The notes: generated by a model from the sequence alone, not told the origin. A stretch of 64,000 nucleotides of DNA from [Clostridium] aerotolerans DSM 5434 (GCF_000687555.1 NZ_JHWJ01000013.1:1-64000); one strand, 5' to 3'. Shown: positions 1 to 7,968, counted from the first letter of the stretch. Numbers and translations: made by a program.

Positions 1-226
1 GGGATGGACTGACCTCTGGTGTATCTGTTGGTGATCAACACCATGGCAGAGTAGCCAAGTCGGGAAGGGATAAACGCTGAAGGCATCTAAGCGTGAAGCC
101 CCCCTCAAGATGAGATATCCCATCGCAAGAGTAAGACCCCTTGAAGACGACGAGGTAGATAGGGCAGAGGTGGAAGCATGGCAACATGTGCAGCTGACTG
201 TCACTAATAGGTCGAGGGCTTAACCA
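1..226 (+). rRNA. 23S ribosomal RNA, 3' end (partial)
   Basis: The first bases match the conserved 3' domain of bacterial 23S rRNA, including the region around 'cactaatagg tcgagggctt' close to the mature 3' end. The gene begins upstream of the window. The end is placed at the conserved 'ttaacc' and may be a few bases off. It is followed within 90 bases by a tRNA cluster and not by a 5S gene. Confidence 0.95.
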
Positions 227-314
227 GGTTGGTTTAGGTAAGAGGAAGAACGGATGAAAGATATATAACAATGTGTGGTTTTGAGGGTATGTGTAAATAT
301 CTTCAATAAGGTTT

Positions 315-388
315 GGCCTGGTGGCTCAGTTGGTTAGAGCGCCGCCCTGTCACGGCGGAGGTCGTGGGTTCGAGTCCCATCCGGGTCG
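315..388 (+). tRNA. tRNA-Asp (GTC)
   Basis: Full cloverleaf with a seven-pair acceptor stem (two G-U/T-G pairs), anticodon loop 'ctgtcac' giving GTC, and the T-loop 'ggttcgagtcc'. The 3' CCA is not encoded. First of seven tRNAs that appear to be co-transcribed behind the 23S gene. Confidence 0.96.
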
Positions 389-411
389 TTTTACAACTAA
401 ATTTTGATTAT

Positions 412-484
412 GGGATCTTAGCTCAGCTGGGAGAGCATCTGCCTTACAAGCAGAGGGTCATAGGTTCGAGCCCTATAGGTCCCA
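412..484 (+). tRNA. tRNA-Val (TAC)
   Basis: Cloverleaf with acceptor GGGATCT paired to AGGTCCC, anticodon loop 'cttacaa' giving TAC, and a normal T-loop 'ggttcgagcc'. CCA is not encoded. Confidence 0.96.
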
Positions 485-515
485 TTCCGTATGCAAACCG
501 CATTTGGATAGTTGT

Positions 516-588
516 GCCGATGTGGCTCAATTGGCAGAGCAGCTGATTTGTAATCAGCAGGTTATCGGTTCGAGTCCGATCATCGGCT
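516..588 (+). tRNA. tRNA-Thr (TGT)
   Basis: Acceptor GCCGATG pairs perfectly with CATCGGC. The anticodon loop 'tttgtaa' gives TGT. CCA is not encoded. Confidence 0.96.
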
Positions 589-608
589 TGCAATAAAAAT
601 TAAATTAT

Positions 609-690
609 GGATGGGTTCCCGAGTGGCCAAAGGGGGCAGACTGTAAATCTGTTACGACACGTTTCGATGGTTCGAATCCATCTCCATCCA
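609..690 (+). tRNA. tRNA-Tyr (GTA)
   Basis: Class II tRNA with a long variable arm. The anticodon loop 'ctgtaaa' gives GTA, and the acceptor GGATGGG pairs with TCCATCC. The length of 82 bases fits tRNA-Tyr. Confidence 0.95.
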
Positions 691-741
691 TTTGGTGATT
701 AAAATATCAATCACTGCATATAATACAATATAATTTAATAG

Positions 742-815
<74 letters not shown>

Positions 816-859
816 TTTTTATGCGCATTATTAGTGAAATCTTACGAAAGCGTGCATAG

Positions 860-932
860 GCCCAGATAGCTCAGTTGGTAGAGCAGTGGACTGAAAATCC
901 ACGTGTCGCTGGTTCGATTCCGGCTTTGGGCA
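860..932 (+). tRNA. tRNA-Phe (GAA)
   Basis: Acceptor GCCCAGA pairs with TTTGGGC with one G-U pair. The anticodon loop 'ctgaaaa' gives GAA. CCA is not encoded. Only three bases separate it from the next tRNA. Confidence 0.96.
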
Positions 933-935
933 TAT

Positions 936-1008
936 GGGATACTAGCTCAGGTGGTAGAGCACTTGACTTTTAATCAAGTTGTCCGGGGTTCGAATCCCCG
1001 GTGTCTCA
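936..1008 (+). tRNA. tRNA-Lys (TTT)
   Basis: Acceptor GGGATAC pairs with GTGTCTC with two G-U pairs. The anticodon loop 'cttttaa' gives TTT. It is the last tRNA of the array and is followed directly by a terminator. Confidence 0.96.
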
Positions 1009-1012
1009 GGAC

Positions 1013-1046
1013 AAGCCTTGAAACAGAAATGTTTCAGGGCTTTTTA
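1013..1046 (+). terminator. Intrinsic terminator of the rRNA/tRNA operon
   Basis: A 12-base stem (aagccttgaaac / gtttcagggctt, one G-U pair) with a six-base loop is followed by a T-rich run. It lies directly behind the last tRNA. Confidence 0.9.
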
Positions 1047-1064
1047 TATTGTCCGAAGATCATA

Positions 1065-1295
1065 TTACTCATCGAATTCTACGATTACGTAATAACCCCG
1101 ATCATTATGTTTTACTTCTTTTACAATCCCTTTATCAGATTTTATGCGGTCTCTTCCAGAGTAACAGCCAGACATGGCCACAGCTGGATCGATAATGTAA
1201 CTGTAGCTGCTGGCGCCTTCTCGTTCAATGACGTGAACTTCATCATTTGCCTTTACCAGACCAGGACGCTCCATTTTAAACTCGATTAACCTCAT
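1065..1295 (-). CDS. Small conserved hypothetical protein (76 aa)
   Basis: I do not recognise the family. The 76-residue product is hydrophilic, without signal peptide or membrane segment, and ends in an acidic tail. It has a good ribosome binding site (agagagg) 7 to 8 bases before the ATG. A sigma-A promoter on the minus strand (TTTACA, 17 bases, TATAAT) stands just upstream. It is divergent from the decarboxylase gene and convergent with the tRNA terminator. The promoter, ribosome site and start together support a real gene; its role is unknown. Confidence 0.75.
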   Translation of the reverse strand: MRLIEFKMERPGLVKANDEVHVIEREGASSYSYIIDPAVAMSGCYSGRDRIKSDKGIVKEVKHNDRGYYVIVEFDE

Positions 1296-1332
1296 AGTAA
1301 TCTTCCTCTCTTTCTTTTTTACTCAAAATACT

Positions 1333-1361
1333 ATTATAGCTTCCGGAGAAAAAATTGTAAA
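1333..1361 (-). promoter_or_regulatory. Sigma-A promoter for the small gene at 1065-1295
   Basis: Read on the minus strand there is TTTACA at 1356-1361, a 17-base spacer and TATAAT at 1333-1338. It overlaps the plus-strand promoter of the divergent decarboxylase gene, so the two may compete. Confidence 0.75.
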
Positions 1362-1383
1362 GAAGGGATAAGGATGATATACT
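1355..1383 (+). promoter_or_regulatory. Sigma-A promoter for the decarboxylase gene
   Basis: TTGTAA at 1355-1360, a 17-base spacer and TATACT at 1378-1383. Transcription would start near 1390. This lies downstream of the first in-frame ATG (1374), so translation must begin further in, at GTG 1425. Confidence 0.65.
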
Positions 1384-1424
1384 TACACAAGTGTATATTA
1401 ATAGCACCAGAAGAGGATAGTATA

Positions 1425-2927
1425 GTGAGAGAAAGACCAAGATTATTAGAGAGATTAATAGATTATAGCAAATCTGATTTTTATCCATTTCATATGCCTG
1501 GGCATAAGAGGCAGCATAGGAGTGACGGGGTAAGAAATTTCCCTAATCCATTTTCTATAGATATTACGGAGATTGAGGGATTTGATAATCTTCATCGGCC
1601 GGAGGGCATTTTAAAGGATTCTTTGGAGTGGGCGGCTGAGGTTTATGGTGCAGATAAAACTTATTATCTTGTGAATGGGAGTAGCTGTGGGATATTAAGT
1701 GCGATTAGTGCAGCGGTATCAAACAGAGGCAAGATTTTAATGAGCAGGAATTGCCATAAGTCAGCATTTCATGGAGTTTTCCTCAAACAGTTGGAAGCAA
1801 AATATATTTATCCACAAATGGTACCGGATTTGGGGCTGCAAGGTGGAATACTGGCTGAGGATGTCGAAGAATTGTTGAAAACAAGTCCAGAGGTCGAGGC
1901 AGTGCTTGTGGTATCCCCAACTTATGACGGTGTTGTTTCAGATATTAAGGCGATTGCTGAAGTGGTTCATAGGTTTGGTATACCGTTAATTGTGGATGAA
2001 GCCCATGGGGCGCATTTTACATTTGGTAGGGTGGATGAATTTCCGGTGTCTGCATTGGAATTAGGTGCTGATGTTGTGATTCAGAGTCTTCATAAGACGC
2101 TTCCCTCCTTGACGCAGACTGCTATTTTACATGTCAGGAGAGGGTATATTGATTTAGACAGACTTGATCGCTATATTCATATGTATCAGACTAGCAGCCC
2201 GTCCTATGTATTTATGGCTAGTATAGAGAATTGCATTGTTTACATGGATGGTGAGGGAAGAGAGAAGCTGGGTGAATTTTCTGAGTCTTTGATTAGAATG
2301 CGAAGTCGGTTAGAAGGGATGAAGCATTTAACGCTGCTTTCGGATGAAATTATTGGGCAGTATGGTGTTTATGATATGGACCGGTCAAAAGTGATTGTGT
2401 CTACAAGAAATACTGGATGGTCAGGGAACCAATTAAGCGATTTGCTGCGGGAAGAGTATCATTTGGAAATGGAAATGTGCGGGGCAGACTATGTGACGGC
2501 CATAACAACCTTAGAGGATACTGAGGAAGGGCTTCAGAGGCTTTGCAGTGCATTGCTTGAGTTGGATGATCAATATGGAGCTACAGCTGGTTTGGGAAGC
2601 ATTTCTTTGCAGGAAGATGGGAAAATGGCAGGGCAGAGTGATACTGGTAGTGTGCTTCTTGGTATTACGATTGAGGAAGACTGCAGATATCCCATTTTTG
2701 AAGCAATGGATGGCAGACGTCAAAAAATGAAGATTTCAGAGGCAATAGGTAGAGTGTCGGCTGAATTCGTTTATTTGTATCCACCAGGGATTCCGATTGT
2801 TGTACCGGGCGAAGTTCTGACAGGTGATTTAGTGGAACTGATTATGAAATTTAAGGATTTAGGGCTTCCGGTTCAGGGAATGGAAGATGAGGCGGCAGAA
2901 GAAATATTTGTTTTAGAAGAAATGTAG
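1425..2927 (+). CDS. Orn/Lys/Arg decarboxylase family protein (YaaO-like)
   Basis: A PLP-dependent fold-type I enzyme of the Orn/Lys/Arg decarboxylase group, about 500 residues. The N-terminal signature 'YPFHMPGHKR' is followed by the major domain. The Schiff-base lysine lies in 'QSLHKTLPSLTQT' and the PLP-contacting Asp/His in 'IVDEAHGAHF'. The smaller C-terminal domain (PPGIPIVVPGE) is also typical. The reaction is amino-acid decarboxylation to a polyamine or diamine; the substrate cannot be told from sequence. I choose GTG 1425, which has AGAAGAGGA six bases ahead, because the promoter overlaps the upstream ATG at 1374 and the family normally has only a short leader before the PGHKR motif. 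A guanylate-kinase-like gene follows. In Bacillus the homologue yaaO sits near tmk and holB. Confidence 0.9.
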   Translation: MRERPRLLERLIDYSKSDFYPFHMPGHKRQHRSDGVRNFPNPFSIDITEIEGFDNLHRPEGILKDSLEWAAEVYGADKTYYLVNGSSCGILSAISAAVSNRGKILMSRNCHKSAFHGVFLKQLEAKYIYPQMVPDLGLQGGILAEDVEELLKTSPEVEAVLVVSPTYDGVVSDIKAIAEVVHRFGIPLIVDEAHGAHFTFGRVDEFPVSALELGADVVIQSLHKTLPSLTQTAILHVRRGYIDLDRLDRYIHMYQTSSPSYVFMASIENCIVYMDGEGREKLGEFSESLIRMRSRLEGMKHLTLLSDEIIGQYGVYDMDRSKVIVSTRNTGWSGNQLSDLLREEYHLEMEMCGADYVTAITTLEDTEEGLQRLCSALLELDDQYGATAGLGSISLQEDGKMAGQSDTGSVLLGITIEEDCRYPIFEAMDGRRQKMKISEAIGRVSAEFVYLYPPGIPIVVPGEVLTGDLVELIMKFKDLGLPVQGMEDEAAEEIFVLEEM

Positions 2928-2969
2928 GTACTACATTTTCTATGAGATATGATCAATGAATTGGAGCAA

Positions 2970-3587
2970 ATGAAGATGGGAAAGATATTTTACGTGATGG
3001 GGAAGAGCGCTTCTGGTAAGGATACTATTTATAAGCGGTTACTGGAAATGCAGCCCCAGCTGAAACAGGTTGTTTTATATACCACCAGACCGATTCGGGA
3101 GGGGGAAAAAGACGGGAAAGAATATTATTTTACCTCTGAGGACAGGTTGATGCAGTTGCGGGAAGAAGGTAAGATCATTGAAGAGAGGACATATCAGTCT
3201 GTTTTGGGTCCGTGGACTTATTTTACGGTTGACGATGGACAGATTGATGTGAATAATGATGACAGCTATCTGATGATTGGTACCTTGGAATCCTATGAGA
3301 AAACAAGGAATTATTATGGAGCTGGTATCATGGTTCCTATTTATATTGAAGTGGAAGACAGGAAACGTCTGTTGAGGGCCCTTGATAGGGAAGATAAACA
3401 GAAAGAGCCTAAATATGCAGAGCTTTGCAGACGGTATTTGGCTGATGAAGAGGATTTTAAAGAAGATAATTTAATTCGATGCGGAATTAAGCGAAGATTC
3501 TTGAATGATGATTTGGAAATGTGTCTTAGAGATATTTTGGAGGTCGTAAGGGGTAAGGTAGTTCATGCTTTGGATGGGCTTGGATAG
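2970..3587 (+). CDS. Guanylate-kinase-like protein
   Basis: About 205 residues with a P-loop in the form 'GKSASGKDT' near residues 11-19, then 'YTTRPIREGEKDGKEYYF', the hallmark GMP-binding segment of guanylate kinases. The expected activity is ATP-dependent phosphorylation of GMP or a related nucleotide. The P-loop ends in KDT where most Gmk proteins have KST, and the C-terminal half is divergent, so this may be a paralogue and not the essential Gmk. I start at ATG 2970 because TTGGAGC lies just ahead; the upstream ATG at 2949 has no clear ribosome site, and ATG 2976 is also possible. It follows the decarboxylase gene by 42 bases and is probably co-transcribed. Confidence 0.8.
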   Translation: MKMGKIFYVMGKSASGKDTIYKRLLEMQPQLKQVVLYTTRPIREGEKDGKEYYFTSEDRLMQLREEGKIIEERTYQSVLGPWTYFTVDDGQIDVNNDDSYLMIGTLESYEKTRNYYGAGIMVPIYIEVEDRKRLLRALDREDKQKEPKYAELCRRYLADEEDFKEDNLIRCGIKRRFLNDDLEMCLRDILEVVRGKVVHALDGLG

Positions 3588-3591
3588 TTAG

Positions 3592-3685
3592 GATTAGAGA
3601 TAAGGATAGAAATAGAGATAAGATAGAAATAGAAATAGAAATAGAAATAGAGATAGAAATACAGATACAGATATAGATACAGATT
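3592..3685 (+). repeat. Degenerate hexanucleotide microsatellite (ATAGAA/ATAGAG/ATACAG)
   Basis: About 95 bases directly behind the guanylate-kinase-like gene consist of purine-rich six-base units, mostly GATAGA/AATAGA, drifting to GATACA at the 3' end. No gene is supported on either strand; the long Tyr/Leu/Phe reading frame on the minus strand is only the translated repeat. Confidence 0.9.
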
Positions 3686-3747
3686 GCTAATTAGCCATGT
3701 TTCGGTGAGATGAAAGGTATCGTAATAATTATATAAATACAACATAG

Positions 3748-3797
3748 AAAAAGTCCTTGGGTAGATGCGATCTTTACTTATCCAAGGACTTGTTTTT
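3748..3797 (+). terminator. Intrinsic terminator after the guanylate-kinase-like gene
   Basis: A 13-pair stem (arms at 3751-3763 and 3779-3791, one G-U) is followed by GTTTTTATT. Five A residues ahead of the stem mean it may also stop minus-strand transcription. Confidence 0.88.
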
Positions 3798-3996
3798 ATT
3801 TATAGACTTGTTTATCTATTTATTATTTATTAATTTATTTATAGAGTGAGATGTGAAAGAAGGGCTGATATAAGATAAAATTTTTCGTAATTAAAATTAT
3901 TGATAACAAAAATGGTACATAATTAGAGTGATATCAATTGTAAAGATTCAGAAGCAGAATGAGAAAAGCAAAGTATTTTAACATATTATTATAATA
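3798..3996. other. AT-rich intergenic stretch, nothing recognised
   Basis: Very AT-rich sequence between the terminator and the 3' end of the histidine kinase gene. I see no supported gene, stable hairpin or promoter pair in it. Confidence 0.6.
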
Positions 3997-5388
3997 TCAA
4001 AATGAGATTTCAAAGACGGCGCCTTGTTCCTGATTGTAAGCTGTGATTTTACCGTTTAACAATTCTGCGGCTGATTTGGCAATGGCAAGGCCAAGGCCGA
4101 AGTTGCCATTTTTACCTTTATAAAAGCGGTCAAAGATAAACGGAATGTCGGTTTCGGGGATTCCATCTCCGTCATCGGATATTTTCAGACTGATGGTTTC
4201 TGCTGTTTTCTCCAGGGATATTGTTACGTTCTTTTTCGCGTAACGGAGGCAATTGGATACAATGTTCATTACGGCCTGGGAAAGGAGCATATCGTCGATC
4301 TGAACCATTACATCATACTCTGGGAGGTGCAGCTCTATGGTCTTGTTTGTTTTGGCGGACAGGCCCATAAGGCGCTGGGTATAATCTTTTAATAGGTGAC
4401 AGAGATTTACTTCTTCCCACTGAGGCTTATAGGTGCCGCTTTCATATCTTGATAGGGTCAGGAGTTCACTTACTAATTCGTTTAGGCGGATGCTTTCTCG
4501 CTTTATGATTTGTGCTGCTTCTTTTGTATCGGGGAATATTCCGCTTTCTATCCCTTCTGCATAGCCTTGGATGGACATGAGCGGTGTTCTTAGCTCGTGT
4601 GAGGCATTTTGCAGGAAGGTTTTTTGGTTTCTATCGTAGGCCTCTAATCTTCCTACCATGAGGCTTATATTTTCGTATAGCTGCTTGAATTCTATTGTAT
4701 CCTGGGGGCTGGTAAAATGGCTGGCGTCGAAGTTTCCCTGGCCAATTTCTAAGGAGAGGCTGCTAAGTTTTGTTATGGGGTTTGTTATGTGGGCGGCGAT
4801 TCTTTCGGATAAATATATGGCAATCAGGATCCCTAGAAGCATGATAACGACCAGGATTTGGTTGACCGCAGCCAGGTATTTATTAATGTGTTCTGTTGGG
4901 AGGGCAAATACGGCTATCATATTGCTTAGATCATCACTGTTCATGGTATATGCAATGGTAAAGTACTTTTTTCCATTTACGGGTATGGTATAGACCGTTC
5001 TTTCTTTCATCTGGTCTATTTTCGGGGAAATGACGTTTAGAAAGGCGGTTTGAGATGAGGTGAGTTTTGTTTTTGCCGGGAATACCGGGGCTGAATTGAT
5101 ATCCAGCAAATAAAAATCCATTCCCTGTGAAAAATGAGAGGATTTGAGAGCTGAAAGGATATTTCGGGCCATTTCCAGGGCTCTTTTTTCGGTGGGGGTG
5201 CCTCCGTCTGTCTCCAGCTCGCTTTTTATTACTTTTTCTACTGCGTGGATCGTGGCTTTTAATTCATTTTTGGCAGATGCATTTAAGTAAATGCGGAGAG
5301 ATATGTTAAATAGTACCAGGGTTGCAAGTGGAATCAGTATGAGCAGGATAAGAAAGGGTCTTCGAATCTTATTTTTTATACTCTTCAT
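3997..5388 (-). CDS. Membrane sensor histidine kinase
   Basis: 463 residues. One membrane segment lies near 11-33, an extracellular sensor region of about 135 residues follows, then a second membrane segment near 172-192 and a HAMP linker (ITNPITKL). The HisKA box is 'NASHELRTPL' with the phospho-accepting His264, followed by a HATPase domain with N-box (NIVSNCLRYAKK), G1 box (DDGDGIP) and G2 box (GLGLAIA). It autophosphorylates and passes phosphate to the adjacent response regulator, whose gene overlaps this one by 20 bases. The sensor region has no domain I can name, so the signal is unknown. The divergent neighbour, a secreted Lys/Ala-rich protein, is a plausible target, which is only inference. 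Confidence 0.93.
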   Translation of the reverse strand: MKSIKNKIRRPFLILLILIPLATLVLFNISLRIYLNASAKNELKATIHAVEKVIKSELETDGGTPTEKRALEMARNILSALKSSHFSQGMDFYLLDINSAPVFPAKTKLTSSQTAFLNVISPKIDQMKERTVYTIPVNGKKYFTIAYTMNSDDLSNMIAVFALPTEHINKYLAAVNQILVVIMLLGILIAIYLSERIAAHITNPITKLSSLSLEIGQGNFDASHFTSPQDTIEFKQLYENISLMVGRLEAYDRNQKTFLQNASHELRTPLMSIQGYAEGIESGIFPDTKEAAQIIKRESIRLNELVSELLTLSRYESGTYKPQWEEVNLCHLLKDYTQRLMGLSAKTNKTIELHLPEYDVMVQIDDMLLSQAVMNIVSNCLRYAKKNVTISLEKTAETISLKISDDGDGIPETDIPFIFDRFYKGKNGNFGLGLAIAKSAAELLNGKITAYNQEQGAVFEISF

Positions 5389-6082
5389 GGGTATCTCCTA
5401 ATTCCAGACGGAAGCCATAGCCCCAGACTGACTGAATTTTAACATCGGCTTCTGCAGTGACCAGTTTTTTTCGAAGCCTTTTTATGACATCATCGGTGGC
5501 TCTTGTATCCGCTTCGAAGTCGAATTTCCATACATACTTTAGCAGGTCCTCTCTTGATACGGCCTGATCTTTTCGCTCTAATAAGTAGACCATGAGGGCA
5601 AATTCGGTTGGGGTGATATCAAGTGGCTTTCCTTCAACGGAAAATTCTCTTTTATTTACATCAACTTTTATATTTCCATAGGTGTATATTTCTCCTTTGT
5701 AGCTGCCACGGTCTAAGTCCATTCTGCGAAAAAGGGCTTTCACTCTTGTTACCAGCTCCATGGGAGAAAATGGTTTTGTCAGATAATCATCAGAGCCAAG
5801 GGTAATTCCTGCGATACGGTCTGTTTCGCTGTCTCTGGCAGAGACAATGATAATTAGGGTGTTACTTCGTTTGCGGATCTCGCTGCAAAGAACCAGTCCG
5901 TCTGTGCCAGGCATCATTATATCAAGTATGACCATATCAGAGGGGGATTTATCAAAGGCCGATAATAATTTGTCTCCATCAGGAAATGTCTGGACTTCGT
6001 AGTCCTCTGCAGCCAGAAAAAGTTGTATCAAATCTCTTATGGGCTGTTCATCATCTGCAAGGTAAATTTTCTTTTTTTCCAT
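5369..6082 (-). CDS. Response regulator, OmpR/PhoB family
   Basis: 237 residues. The receiver domain (about 1-120) has the acidic pair 'ADDE' near 9-12, the phosphorylated Asp54 in 'VILDIMMPG', and the conserved Lys in 'YLTKPFSP'. A winged-helix DNA-binding domain (about 135-230) ends in the typical 'SVWGYGFRLE'. It is the first gene of the pair, with GAAAGGATGGGG ahead of the ATG, and the kinase follows with a 20-base overlap. It probably regulates its own operon and perhaps the divergent gene; I could not identify binding sites. Confidence 0.95.
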   Translation of the reverse strand: MEKKKIYLADDEQPIRDLIQLFLAAEDYEVQTFPDGDKLLSAFDKSPSDMVILDIMMPGTDGLVLCSEIRKRSNTLIIIVSARDSETDRIAGITLGSDDYLTKPFSPMELVTRVKALFRRMDLDRGSYKGEIYTYGNIKVDVNKREFSVEGKPLDITPTEFALMVYLLERKDQAVSREDLLKYVWKFDFEADTRATDDVIKRLRKKLVTAEADVKIQSVWGYGFRLELGDTHEEYKK

Positions 6083-6284
6083 CGATACCCCATCCTTTCG
6101 GCTGTTTTTTGTATTTTATCATTTTCTTACTTTAAATGATATAGCTGCCACTATTTTGCCACAGTTTCACCTTTGAAACGCGTATGGGATTGGTAGTATT
6201 CTTTGAGGCAGAGAAGGAAATCAGTTGCGTAGCGATCATGATTTCACTCATTGGATCATGCCAACAATGGAAAGGAGATTTATT

Positions 6285-7151
6285 ATGAAAAAATCATTGA
6301 AACCGGTCACATCCTTATTAGTCACAGCCATGCTCATTACTGGCAGTTTAACCGTTCCGGCTCAGGCAGCGCAGGCCCCCAGTACCACGAAAAAGGTAGT
6401 GAGCAGCCAGGTTGCAGGGAATACAACAGCTGCTAAAGCAGGAAGTACGGGTACTGGAACAACAGAGAACTCAAAGACAGCAGCAGGGGCAAAAAGCACA
6501 GAGACAGCTAAGACTGGCGCAGCAGCAAAGAGTACAGAGGCAGCTAAAACTGGAGCGGCAGCAAAGAGTACAGAGGCGGCTAAGACTTCAGCGGAAGTAA
6601 AGACCACACAAGCGGCAGCTGATGCGGCAAAGACTGTTAAAAAGGATGCAAAGAAGGCTGGTAAGAAAGCAGCTGTTAAAAAAGCAAATAAGAAAGCCAG
6701 CGCAAAGAAACATAAAAAGACAGCAGTTAAAAAAACACATAAAGCTAAAACAGTAAAAGCAAATAAGAAAAAAGCTGGTAAGGTTCGTAATGTTACGGCA
6801 AAAACTCATAAAGCAAAAACACATAAGGCAAAAACATCTAAAAAAGCAGTTGCTAAAAATACAAAAGCAGTGAAAAAGCAAAAGGCAGCAGCGCAGATAA
6901 GTAATTCAAAAGCTAAAACCGTAAATAGTACGGTACAGACTGGCAATACTTCTGCTAAAGCAGGAACAGCTGTAAACCAGACTGGTAATGCATCTGCTAA
7001 AACAGGAACAGCTGTAAATCAGACTGGTAATGCATCTGCTAAAGCAGGAACAACTGTAAACCAGACTGGAAATGCATCTGCTAAAACAGGAACAGCAGGT
7101 ACTCAGGCAGGAAAAACAACGGATGCATCAACAAGTGCAACTAAGAAGTAA
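6285..7151 (+). CDS. Secreted Lys/Ala/Thr-rich repeat protein
   Basis: 288 residues. An N-terminal signal peptide (MKKSLKPVTS..., cut probably after VPAQA) is followed by a low-complexity, strongly basic chain. The first third has 12-residue units of the type TEAAKTGAAAKS. The middle third is very rich in Lys, Ala, His and Thr, like the tail of histone H1. The last third has 14-residue units of the type AKAGTAVNQTGNAS. I start at ATG 6285, which has AAAGGAGA ahead; an upstream in-frame start at 6225 lacks a site and would spoil the signal peptide. No anchor motif is seen. Such polycations could bind teichoic acid, DNA or other anionic surface polymers, but no function is shown. It is divergent from the two-component genes and ends in a strong terminator. 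Confidence 0.82.
   Translation: MKKSLKPVTSLLVTAMLITGSLTVPAQAAQAPSTTKKVVSSQVAGNTTAAKAGSTGTGTTENSKTAAGAKSTETAKTGAAAKSTEAAKTGAAAKSTEAAKTSAEVKTTQAAADAAKTVKKDAKKAGKKAAVKKANKKASAKKHKKTAVKKTHKAKTVKANKKKAGKVRNVTAKTHKAKTHKAKTSKKAVAKNTKAVKKQKAAAQISNSKAKTVNSTVQTGNTSAKAGTAVNQTGNASAKTGTAVNQTGNASAKAGTTVNQTGNASAKTGTAGTQAGKTTDASTSATKK
6489..6600 (+). repeat. 36-bp coding tandem repeats (12-residue units)
   Basis: About three in-frame copies encoding a unit close to AKSTEAAKTGAA within the secreted Lys/Ala-rich protein. The copies differ mainly at third codon positions and are degenerate at the end. Confidence 0.85.
6954..7121 (+). repeat. 42-bp coding tandem repeats (14-residue units)
   Basis: Copies at 6954-6995, 6996-7037, 7038-7079 and a degenerate one at 7080-7121 encode AKAGTAVNQTGNAS-like units. 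Near identity at DNA level suggests recent expansion and possible copy-number variation between strains. Confidence 0.9.
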
Positions 7152-7170
7152 TAAAAGAATAATGATACGA

Positions 7171-7214
7171 AAAGGATAAGGGCTTATGGATGAATGGCTC
7201 CTTATCCTTTTTTT
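7171..7214 (+). terminator. Intrinsic terminator after the Lys/Ala-rich protein gene
   Basis: Perfect 11-base stem AAAGGATAAGG / CCTTATCCTTT with an 18-base loop and a run of seven T. It lies between convergent genes and may also serve the GntR gene on the other strand, though its T-run there is shorter. Confidence 0.92.
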
Positions 7215-7242
7215 GTGTTTTATATTTATATGCTGAACTTAT

Positions 7243-7950
7243 CTATTCCTCATAAACCTGCTGAGATCCTTCTATGGTGTCTCTTAAGTATTTCTGTATC
7301 CATTGGCAGGCACCTTGTTTATCTCTATCGTTTAGGTATCTCTGAAGGTGTATGATATGGCCGTATAAAGCCTGAATGCCATATAGCTTACAGAAACGTA
7401 CCCATAAAACAATACATACTTCCTTAAAGGAAGAGTAAATCAGGGTAAGGACTGTGTTTCCGGCATAATAAGCCAGGTCGTGGTGATATTGAAAGGCGAT
7501 CTGGGCTGCTTTTTGTATGGAATCTGTGCTTTTCAGCTTTTTTGCGGTTAATTCCAGATGGTGAATGGCCTCTGGGGTGGCAGTATCAATGACGAGGCCG
7601 GCAGCAAGCTGTTCCAGGGCAGTTCGTATTTCAAGGATTGCGCGGATACCGGCTTTATCCAGTTTGTTGCCACGGTATTCTAATAATGCGATTAAGGTCT
7701 GCAGATTACCATTGCGGCTGAAATCGGCTACGTAGGTACCTTGTCTGGGCAGCACTTCTAAAAATCCTTTTCTTCTTAATTCGTTGATTCCCCCATTTAC
7801 AACGGCACGGCTGACTTTCATCTGTTCTGCCATTTCTCGCTCCGGCGGCATCTTGCTTCCAACAGGAAGTTCTCCGGATAATATCTTTTCTTCTATTTGC
7901 TGAACAAACAAATCCTTTAGTGATGGTGCAGTTATTTTTGAAAACTCCAT
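7243..7950 (-). CDS. GntR-family regulator, FadR/FCD subfamily
   Basis: 235 residues. An N-terminal winged helix-turn-helix (about 10-75) carries the GntR signature 'LPVGSKMPPEREMAEQMKVSR', shown here in part. The C-terminal all-helical FCD domain (about 85-230) contains 'YHHDLAYYAGN'. Family members bind DNA as dimers and respond to small acids or metals bound in the FCD pocket. Some usual metal ligands of that pocket seem replaced here, so the ligand is open. The gene is divergent from the hypB operon. The intergenic region holds two TGGT-N3-ACCA palindromes, one in front of each gene, which suggests autoregulation and control of the hyp cluster. Confidence 0.93.
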   Translation of the reverse strand: MEFSKITAPSLKDLFVQQIEEKILSGELPVGSKMPPEREMAEQMKVSRAVVNGGINELRRKGFLEVLPRQGTYVADFSRNGNLQTLIALLEYRGNKLDKAGIRAILEIRTALEQLAAGLVIDTATPEAIHHLELTAKKLKSTDSIQKAAQIAFQYHHDLAYYAGNTVLTLIYSSFKEVCIVLWVRFCKLYGIQALYGHIIHLQRYLNDRDKQGACQWIQKYLRDTIEGSQQVYEE

Positions 7951-7968
7951 ATGATTTCCTCCTTGGCA

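Noticed and set aside
226-314. 5S rRNA between 23S and tRNA-Asp
   Set aside because: The gap is under 90 bases and shows no 5S features.
3563-3745. Minus-strand reading frame with Tyr/Leu/Phe repeats
   Set aside because: It is the translation of the hexanucleotide repeat, has no ribosome site and no plausible protein composition.
6362-6881. Minus-strand frames opposite the Lys/Ala-rich gene
   Set aside because: Repeat codons give open antisense frames; the plus strand has the signal peptide and ribosome site.
6489-7121. CRISPR-like regular repeats
   Set aside because: The units are in-frame, contiguous, coding and without unique spacers.
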